A DNA stretch of 64,000 nt from Delphinus delphis (lineage: Eukaryota > Chordata > Mammalia > Artiodactyla > Delphinidae), in assembly GCF_949987515.2 (NCBI RefSeq), contig NW_027192651.1, positions 1,116,001 to 1,180,000 of the forward strand, read 5' to 3'. Shown here in pieces: positions 55,064-64,000 of the stretch (positions within the stretch are counted from its first letter, which is position 1; each line of letters opens with the position of its first letter). The position numbers were made by a program, and so were the translations under genes. A model generated the notes under the pieces. It was not told the origin of the DNA. It saw only the letters and a program-made list of their open reading frames with translations, and made no database searches.

Positions 55064-56643
55064 GATATCAGTAATACACGGAATGTAAACTTGGCTACAC
55101 AGGAACTGAATTACAGAACAGAACAGGGTCTCAAATTTAGAAAACCAACTTATGCTTGCTTAAGGGTAAAGGTGAGTTGGGGTGCTGCATAAAACCAGAG
55201 ATTGAAATGAGCACAGATAAAGTTCCTTAAGCCAAATATGGAATAGACAAGAGCTACTCCTTGCTCAACGAAATGGACTCAACACCCCATATTAAACGCC
55301 TAAGAATGTACCTGACTTGTAAGTATCTTAAAACCTAAGAATTGCTATGTCTCCGAAAGAGAATCAAGCATGTGTACAGGGGCATAAACGCAGCAGTGAT
55401 AGGATTGGAGAGGTTCGGTGAGCAAATGAAGACCCTTTGAAGTCATATTGCATGGTACCCATTCCACGGGTTTCAACTACCCAGGTTTAAGGTATTCTTC
55501 CTTCAGCTAAAACATGCATGTGGAACCTAGAGTATGATCAACCATGTGATCGGGAGACGTGTTCAAATATGTCTCAGTTTTCCTCCCCTGGTACTCGGGT
55601 GCAACATTCCAGACGCTTTACTAACACTCTCCCCACTTGGAGAGTCAGTCCCTTTAACCTCCTGTTTGGCCCAGTTTGCAATTTCTGCGGAAGATGAACA
55701 GGAATAGCGAGAACCAATGAGAGGCTAGCTGGAGGTGTCTGGAGGGGCAAATTTAACTCTCATTTCCCACCAGGAAGAGGAATTAACCAAAGGCTCAGCA
55801 TGCCGGGCCGGAACCAGATTAGGGCCTGAAGCCATCCTGCGGTGTTGCGGCCAGGTCACAAGAAAGCGAGTTGAAGAAAGGAGCTCAGGGGCACTGTAAT
55901 TCACAAACCTGCAGAGTTATAAATGACAGCTATCATCCAAAAATAGACTGAAGTAAGGCTGCCAAGAGGACTTGAAAGCGGGGCAGAATTGCAGGAAACC
56001 GATTTCAGGAGGTAGACTGGAATTGCATTGAAAGCATAGGAAAAGAGGCAGAACGTCCACAATGATGCACTTGGCCAAAAAGGGCGTATGCGTTTTTTCC
56101 TGAATATATTCAGGAAAAAACGCATACGCCCTTTTTGGCCAACCAAGCAAGCTTGCAAAGGAAATCTGCACTACAATGAAGTCTCACTTCCCCCCGGTCA
56201 AAAGGGCCATCTGAAAAAAGTGTAAAATCCAGAAAGGCAGGACAGGCCATGGAGAACTGGGAGCCTTGTTATGCTGATGGGCGGGATGTAAATTGCCAAC
56301 AGACACTCGGGAGAAGTGTATGGTGTTTCCTGACACATCTAAAAAACAAAGCAACAGAGCCTAGGGCACTGCCACTTATGGTCCTATAGCTTAGGGAAAT
56401 TAAAATCAAAAAGACACAGCCACCCCAAAGTTTGGGACGCCTCTGTTTACAAGAACCTCGTTTACAGTACAAGTTCAACATCGCAGAAAGTGAAAAATGG
56501 ATAAAGAAGTTGTGGTATTTACTTACAAAGCAATGTCACTCAGCAATGAAATCTGTGTCATCAGGCCCTTAGCAGCACAATGAGTGGATTCAGGTATGAT
56601 GATTCTAACTGAAGTAAGTCACACAGAAAAAGAAACATCATAA
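55064..56643 (+). repeat. Satellite monomer M31, type A
   Basis: 1580 bp. ACCTAAGAATTGC, CTATCATCC, CCTGACACATC and CAATGTCACTC are all shared with M33. Palindrome 56071-56142 perfect. Confidence 0.92.
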
Positions 56644-58220
56644 GATATCAGTAATACACGGAATGTAAACTTGGCTACACAGGAACTGAATTACAGAACA
56701 GAACAGGGTCTCAAATTTAGAAAACCAACTTATGCTTGCTTAAGGGTAAAGGTGAGTTGGGGTGCTGCATAAAACCAGAGATTGAAATGAGCACAGATAA
56801 AGTTCCTTAAGCCAAATATGGAATAGACAAGAGCTACTCCTTGCTCAACGAAATGGACTCAACACCGCATATTAAACGCCTAAGAATGTACCTGACTAGT
56901 AAGTATCGTAAAACCTATGGATTGCTATGTCTCCAAAAGAGAATCAAGCATGTGTACAGGGGCATAAACGCAGCAGTGATAGGATTGGAGAGGTTCGGTG
57001 AGCAAATGAAGACCCTTTGAAGTCATATTGCATGGTACCCATTACACGGGTCTCAACTCTCCAGGTTTAAGGTATTCTTCCTTCAGCTAAAACATGCATG
57101 TGGAACCCAAGTATGATCAACCATGTGAACGGGAGACGTCTTCAAATATGTCTCAGTTTTCCTCCCCTGGTACTCGGGTGCAACATTCCAGACGCTTTAC
57201 TAACACTCTCCCCACTTGGAGAGTCAGCGCCTTTAACCTCCTGTTTGGCCCACTTTGCAATTTCTGCGGAAGATGAACAGGAATAGCGAGAACCAATGAG
57301 AGGCTAGCTGGAGGTGTCTGGACGGGCAAATTTAACTCTCATTTCCCACCAGGAAGAGGAAATAACCAAAGGCTCAGCGTGCCGTACCGGAACCAGATTA
57401 GGGCCTGAAGCCACCCTGCGGTGTTGCGGCCAGCTCAAAAGAAAGCGAGTTGAAGAAAGGAGCTCAGGGGCACTGTAATTCACAAACCTGCAGAGTTATA
57501 AATGACAGCTATCGTCCAAAAATAGACTGAAGTAAGGCTGCCAAGAGGACTTGAAAGCGGGCCAGAATTGCAGGAAACCGATTTCAGGAGGTAGACTGGA
57601 ATTGCATTGAAAGCATAGGAAAAGAGGCAGAACGTCCACAATGATGCACTTGGCCAAAAAGGGCGTATGCGTTTTTTCCTGAATATATTCAGGAAAAAAC
57701 GCATACGCCCTTTTTGTCCAACCAAGCAAGCTTGCAAAGGAAATCTGCACTACAATGAAGTCTCACTTTTCCCCGGTCAAAAGGGCCATCTGAAAAAAGT
57801 GTAAAATCCAGAAAGGCAACAGGCCATTGAGAACTGGGAGCCTTGTTATGCTGATGGGCGGGATGTAAATTGCCAACAGACACTTGGGAGAAGTGTATGG
57901 TGTTTCCTGAAACATCTAAAAAACAAAGCAACAGAGCCTAGGGCACTGCCACTTATGGTCCTATAGATTAGGGAAATTAAAATCAAAAAGACACAGCCAC
58001 CCCAAAGTTTGGGACGCCTCTGTTTACAAGAACCTCGTTTACAGTACAAGTTCAACATCGCAGAAAGTGAAAAATGGATAAAGAAGTTGTGGTATTTACT
58101 TACAAAGCAATATCACTCAGCAATGAAATCTATGTCATCAGGCCCTTAGCATCACAATGAGTGGATTCACGTATGATGATTCTAACTGAAATAAGTCACA
58201 CAGAAAAAGAAACATCATAA
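56644..58220 (+). repeat. Satellite monomer M32, type B
   Basis: 1577 bp, with the AAGGCAACAGG deletion. GACGTCTTC, AGCCACCCTGCGG and the palindrome mismatch TTTTGTCCAA (57650-57721) are shared with M34. Confidence 0.92.
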
Positions 58221-59800
58221 GATATCAGTAATACACGGAATGTAAACTTGGCTACACAGGAACTGAATTACAGAACAGAACAGGGTCTCAAATTTAGAAA
58301 ACCAACTTATGCTTGCTTAAGGGTAAAGGTGAGTTGGGGTGCTGCATAAAACCAGAGATTGAAATGAGCACAGATAAAGTTCCTTAAGCCAAATATGGAA
58401 TAGACAAGAGCTACTCCTTGCTCAACGAAATGGACTCAACACCGCATATTAAACGCCTAAGAATGTACCTGACTTGTAAGTATCTTAAAACCTAAGAATT
58501 GCTATGTCTCCGAAAGAGAATCAAGCATGTGTACAGGGGCATAAACGCAGCAGTGATAGGATTGGAGAGGTTCGGTGAGCAAATGAAGACCCTTTGAAGT
58601 CATATTGCATGGTACCCATTCCACGGGTTTCAACTACCCAGGTTTAAGGTATTCTTCCTTCAGCTAAAACATGCATGTGGAACCTAGAGTATGATCAACC
58701 ATGTGATCGGGAGACGTGTTCAAATATGTCTCAGTTTTCCTCCCCTGGTACTCGGGTGCAACATTCCAGACGCTTTACTAACACTCTCCCCACTTGGAGA
58801 GTCAGTCCCTTTAACCTCCTGTTTGGCCCAGTTTGCAATTTCTGCGGAAGATGAACAGGAATAGCGAGAACCAATGAGAGGCTAGCTGGAGGTGTCTGGA
58901 GGGGCAAATTTAACTCTCATTTCCCACCAGGAAGAGGAATTAACCAAAGGCTCAGCATGCCGGGCCGGAACCAGATTAGGGCCTGAAGCCATCCTGCGGT
59001 GTTGCGGCCAGGTCACAAGAAAGCGAGTTGAAGAAAGGAGCTCAGGGGCACTGTAATTCACAAACCTGCAGAGTTATAAATGACAGCTATCATCCAAAAA
59101 TAGACTGAAGTAAGGCTGCCAAGAGGACTTGAAAGCGGGGCAGAATTGCAGGAAACCGATTTCAGGAGGTAGACTGGAATTGCATTGAAAGCATAGGAAA
59201 AGAGGCAGAACGTCCACAATGATGCACTTGGCCAAAAAGGGCGTATGCGTTTTTTCCTGAATATATTCAGGAAAAAACGCATACGCCCTTTTTGGCCAAC
59301 CAAGCAAGCTTGCAAAGGAAATCTGCACTACAATGAAGTCTCAATTCCCCCCGGTCAAAAGGGCCATCTGAAAAAAGTGTAAAATCCAGAAAGGCAGGAC
59401 AGGCCATGGAGAACTGGGAGCCTTGTTATGCTGATGGGCGGGATGTAAATTGCCAACAGACACTCGGGAGAAGTGTATGGTGTTTCCTGACACATCTAAA
59501 AAACAAAGCAACAGAGCCTAGGGCACTGCCACTTATGGTCCTATAGCTTAGGGAAATTAAAATCAAAAAGACACAGCCACCCCAAAGTTTGGGACGCCTC
59601 TGTTTACAAGAACCTCGTTTACAGTACAAGTTCAACATCGCAGAAAGTGAAAAATGGATAAAGAAGTTGTGGTATTTACTTACAAAGCAATGTCACTCAG
59701 CAATGAAATCTGTGTCATCAGGCCCTTAGCAGCACAATGAGTGGATTCAGGTATGATGATTCTAACTGAAGTAAGTCACACAGAAAAAGAAACATCATAA
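58221..59800 (+). repeat. Satellite monomer M33, type A
   Basis: 1580 bp, near-identical to M31. Palindrome 59228-59299 perfect. Confidence 0.92.
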
Positions 59801-61377
59801 GATATCAGTAATACACGGAATGTAAACTTGGCTACACAGGAACTGAATTACAGAACAGAACAGGGTCTCAAATTTAGAAAACCAACTTATGCTTGCTTAA
59901 GGGTAAAGGTGAGTTGGGGTGCTGCATAAAACCAGAGATTGAAATGAGCACAGATAAAGTTCCTTAAGCCAAATATGGAATAGACAAGAGCTACTCCTTG
60001 CTCAACGAAATGGACTCAACACCGCATATTAAACGCCTAAGAATGTACCTGACTAGTAAGTATCGTAAAACCTATGGATTGCTATGTCTCCAAAAGAGAA
60101 TCAAGCATGTGTACAGGGGCATAAACGCAGCAGTGATAGGATTGGAGAGGTTCGGTGAGCAAATGAAGACCCTTTGAAGTCATATTGCATGGTACCCATT
60201 ACACGGGTCTCAACTCTCCAGGTTTAAGGTATTCTTCCTTCAGCTAAAACATGCATGTGGAACCCAAGTATGATCAACCATGTGAACGGGAGACGTCTTC
60301 AAATATGTCTCAGTTTTCCTCCCCTGGTACTCGGGTGCAACATTCAAGACGCTTTACTAACACTCTCCCCACTTGGAGAGTCAGCGCCTTTAACCTCCTG
60401 TTTGGCCCACTTTGCAATTTCTGCGGAAGATGAACAGGAATAGCGAGAACCAATGAGAGGCTAGCTGGAGGTGTCTGGACGGGCAAATTTAACTCTCATT
60501 TCCCACCAGGAAGAGGAAATAACCAAAGGCTCAGCGTGCCGTACCGGAACCAGATTAGGGCCTGAAGCCACCCTGCGGTGTTGCGGCCAGCTCAAAAGAA
60601 AGCGAGTTGAAGAAAGGAGCTCAGGGGCACTGTAATTCACAAACCTGCAGAGTTATAAATGACAGCTATCGTCCAAAAATAGACTGAAGTAAGGCTGCCA
60701 AGAGGACTTGAAAGCGCGGCAGAATTGCAGGAAACCGATTTCAGGAGGTAGACTGGAATTGCATTGAAAGCATAGGAAAAGAGGCAGAACGTCCACAATG
60801 ATGCACTTGGCCAAAAAGGGCGTATGCGTTTTTTCCTGAATATATTCAGGAAAAAACGCATACGCCCTTTTTGTCCAACCAAGCAAGCTTGCAAAGGAAA
60901 TCTGCACTACAATGAAGTCTCACTTCTCCCCGGTCAAAAGGGCCATATGAAAAAAGTGTAAAATCCAGAAAGGCAACAGGCCATTGAGAACTGGGAGCCT
61001 TGTTATGCTGATGGGCGGGATGTAAATTGCCAACAGACACTTGGGAGAAGTGTATGGTGTTTCCTGAAACATCTAAAAAACAAAGCAACAGAGCCTAGGG
61101 CACTTCCACTTATGGTCCTATAGCTTAGGGAAATTAAAATCAAAAAGACACAGCCACCTCAAAGTTTGGAACGGCTCTGTTTACAAGAACCTCGTTTACA
61201 GTACAAGTTCAACATCGCAGAAAGTGAAAAATGGAGAAAGAAGTTGTGGTATTCACTTACAAAGCAATATCACTCAGCAATGAAATCTATGTCATCAGGC
61301 CCTTAGCAGCACAATGAGTGGATTCAGGTATGATGATTCTAACTGAAATAAGTCACACAGAAAAAGAAACATCATAA
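59801..61377 (+). repeat. Satellite monomer M34, type B
   Basis: 1577 bp, near-identical to M32 in its left part, with the same deletion and palindrome mismatch (60807-60878). Its right part diverges (GGAGAAAGAAG, ATTCACTTAC). Confidence 0.92.
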
Positions 61378-62956
61378 GATATCAGTAATACATGGAATGG
61401 AAACTTGGCACACAGGAACTGAATTACAGAACAGAACAGGGTCTCAAATTTAGAAAACCAACTTATGCTTGCTTAAGGGTAAAGGTGAGTTGGGTTGCTG
61501 CATAAAACCAGAGATTGAAATGAGCACAGATAAAGTTCCTTAAGCCAAATATGGAATAGACAAGAGCTACTCCTTGCTCAATGAAATGGACTCAACACCG
61601 CATATTAAACGCCTAAGAATGTACCTGACTTGTAAGTATCTTAAAACCTATGGATTTCTATGTCTCCGAAAGAGAATCAAGCATGTGTACAGGTGCATAA
61701 ATGCAGCAGTGATAGGATTGGAGAGGTTCGGTGAGCAAATGAAGACCCTTTGAAGTCATATTGCATGGTACCCATTCCACGGGTTTCAACTACCCAGGTT
61801 TAAGGTATTCTTCCTTCAGCTAAAACATGCATATGGAACCTAGAGTATGATCAACCATGTGATCGGGAGACGTGTTCAAATATGTCTCAGTTTTCCTCCC
61901 CTGGTACTCGGGTGCAACATTCCAGACGCTTTACTAACACTCTCCCCACTTGGAGAGTCAGCCCCTTTAACCTCCTGTTTGGCCCAGTTTGCAATTTCTG
62001 CGGAAGATGAACAGGAATAGCGAGAACCAATGAGAGGCTAGCTGGAGGTGTCTGGACGGGCAAATTTAACTCTCATTTCCCACCAGGAAGAGGAATTAAC
62101 CAAAGGCTCAGCGTGCTCGGCCGGAACCAGATTAGGGCCTGAAGCCATCCTGCGGTGTTGCGGCCAGCTCACAAGAAAGCGAGTTGAAGAAAGGAGCTCA
62201 GGGGCACTGTAATTCACAAACCTGCAGAGTTATAAATGACAGCTATCGTCCAAAAATAGACTGAAGTAAGGCTGCCAAGAGGACGTGAAAGCGGGGCAGA
62301 ATTGCAGGAAACAGATTTCAGGAGGTAGACTGGAATTGCATTGCAAGCATAGGAAAAGGGGCAGAACATACACAATGATGCACTTGGCCAAAAAGGGCGT
62401 ATGCGTTTTTTCCTGAATATATTCAGGAAAAAACGCATACGCCCTTTTTGGCCAACCAAGCAAGCTTGCAAAGGAAATCTGCACTACAATGAAGTCTCAC
62501 TTCCCCCCGGTCAAAAGGGCCATCTGAAAAAAGTGTAAAATCCAGAAAGGCAGGACAGGCCATGGAGAACTGGGAGCCTTGTTATGCTGATGGGCGGGAT
62601 GTAAATTGCCAACAGACACTCGCGAGAAGTGTATGGTGTTTCCTGAAACATCTAAAAAACAAAGCAACAGAGCCTAGGGCACTGCCACTTATGGTCCTAT
62701 AGCTTAGGGAAATTAAAATAAAAAAGACACAGCCACCCCAAAGTTTGGGACGCCTCTGTTTACAAGAACCTCGTTTACAGTACATGTTCAACATCGCAGA
62801 AAGTGAAAAATGGATAAAGAAGTTGTGGTATTTACTTACAAAGCAATATCACTCAGCAATGAAATCTGTGTCATCAGGCCCTTAGCAGCACAATGAGTGG
62901 ATTCAGGTATGATGATTCTAACTGAAGTAAGTCACACAGAAAAAGAAACATCATAA
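61378..62956 (+). repeat. Satellite monomer M35, type A
   Basis: 1579 bp; one T missing in TTGGCACACAGG near 61408. Many private changes (for example GCATATGGAACC, GGCAGAACATACAC), making it one of the more diverged units. Palindrome 62384-62455 perfect. Confidence 0.92.
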
Positions 62957-64000
62957 GATATCAGTAATACACGGAATGTAAACTTGGCTACACAGGAACT
63001 GAATTACAGAACAGAACAGGGTCTCAAATTTAGAAAACCAACTTATGCTTGCTTAAGGGTAAAGGTGAGTTGGGGTGCTGCATAAAACCAGAGATTGAAA
63101 TGAGCACAGATAAAGTTCCTTATGTCAAATATGGAATAGGCAAGAGCTACTCCTTGCTCAACGAAATGGACTCAACACCGCATATTAAACGCCTAAGAAT
63201 GTACCTGACTAGTAAGTATCTTAAAACCTATGGATTGCTATGTCTCCGAAAGAGAATCAAGCATGTGTACAGGGGCATAAACGCAGCAGTGATAGGATTG
63301 GAGAGGTTCGGTGAGCAAATGAAGACCCTTTGAAGTCATATTGCATGGTACCCATTCCACGGGTTTCAACTACCCAGGTTTAAGGTATTCTTCCTTCAGC
63401 TAAAACATGCATGTGGAACCTAGAGTATGATCAACCATGTGATCGGGAGACGTGTTCAAATATGTCTCAGTTTTCGTACCCTGGTACTCAAGTGCAACAT
63501 TCCAGACGCTTTACTAACACTCTCCCGACTTGGAGAGTCAGTCCCTTTAACCTCCTGTTTGGCCCAGTTTGCAATTTCTGCGGAAGATGAACAGGAATAG
63601 CGAGAACCAATGAGAGGCTAGCTGGAGGTGTCTGGACGGGCAAATTTAACTCTCATTTCCCAACAGGAAGAGGAAATAACCAAAGGCTCAGCGTGCCGTG
63701 CCGGAACCAGATTAGGGCCTGAAGCCATCCTGCGGTGTTGCGGCCAGCTCAAAAGAAAGCGAGTTGAAGAAAGGAGCTCAGGGGCACTGTAATTCACAAA
63801 CCTGCAGAGTTATAAATGACAGCTATCGTCCAAAAATAGACTGAAGTAAGGCTGCCAAGAGGACTTGAAACAGGGCAGAATTGCAGGAAACCGATTTCAG
63901 GAGGTAGACTGGAATTGCATTGAAAGCATAGGAAAAGAGGCAGAACGTCCACAATGATGCACTTGGCCAAAAAGGGCGTATGCGTTTTTTCCTGAATATA
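62957..64000 (+). repeat. Satellite monomer M36 (partial), type A'
   Basis: Cut by the window end inside its palindrome, which starts at 63963. CGTACCCTGG and CCCGACTTGG mark it as A'. CCTTATGTC replaces CCTTAAGCC and opens a spurious 94 aa frame. Confidence 0.9.

Larger units (their letters stand above)
17164..64000 (+). repeat. Satellite array block 3 (M7-M36)
   Basis: Thirty uninterrupted monomers of 1577-1580 bp in one orientation, the last one cut by the window end. Types A and B alternate in M9-M14, M16-M22 and M31-M35, giving dimers of about 3158 bp. Runs of B-type units occur at M14-M16, M22-M25 and M27-M29. No retrocopy, transposon insertion, inversion or gene is visible in these 46.8 kb. 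Confidence 0.95.

Noticed and set aside
63049..63333. 94 aa plus-strand frame
   Set aside because: Produced by a change at the usual CCTTAAG stop in M36. The same sequence is interrupted in all other units.
17164..64000. CRISPR array or bacterial repeat system
   Set aside because: The unit is 1.58 kb with no spacers, and the context is clearly mammalian (LINE-1, processed pseudogene with poly(A)).

Overview
This window is mammalian heterochromatin with no functional gene. It is a head-to-tail tandem satellite array of about 1.58 kb monomers (36 monomers, the first and last cut by the window ends). Two near-identical copies of one processed pseudogene interrupt it. The 1579/1580 bp period and a half-monomer derived from a LINE-1 3' end fit what I recall of the common cetacean satellite: about 1.58 kb in delphinoid toothed whales and about 1.76 kb in other cetaceans. 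The best guess is a dolphin, porpoise, beluga or narwhal. This rests on memory of the family, not on a search.

Layout. 1-4579: monomers M1-M3. 4580-8497: PCMTD2 retrocopy 1. 8498-13242: monomers M4-M6. 13243-17163: PCMTD2 retrocopy 2. 17164-64000: monomers M7-M36, uninterrupted. Monomers are phased here on the GATATC site present once in nearly every unit. That site is also where the retrocopy landed.

Each monomer has three parts. The first part of the unit, about 250 bp from the GATATC site, is the LINE-1 3'UTR-like tail. Next come about 750 bp of unrecognised sequence that carry the subtype differences, ending in a 72 bp palindrome with no spacer. The last part, about 500 bp, is the end of LINE-1 ORF2, and it runs on into the next unit. 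Type A monomers are 1580 bp and type B are 1579 bp. They differ mainly in a block 340-450 bp before the start of the first-exon-like unknown segment's 3' end, that is about 540-620 bp before the palindrome. A and B often alternate, giving dimeric higher-order repeats of about 3158 bp. A third class, A', surrounds the retrocopies and recurs near the right end.

The retrocopies are intronless, full-length PCMTD2 mRNA copies: GC-rich 5'UTR, coding region with one frameshift, AT-rich 3'UTR, AATAAA, poly(A), and a 12 bp target-site duplication. Both copies share the same site, the same duplication and the same frameshift. So there was one LINE-1-mediated insertion, followed by unequal exchange that duplicated an 8663 bp unit (three monomers plus the retrocopy). 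The satellite has in effect adopted a retrogene into a higher-order repeat.
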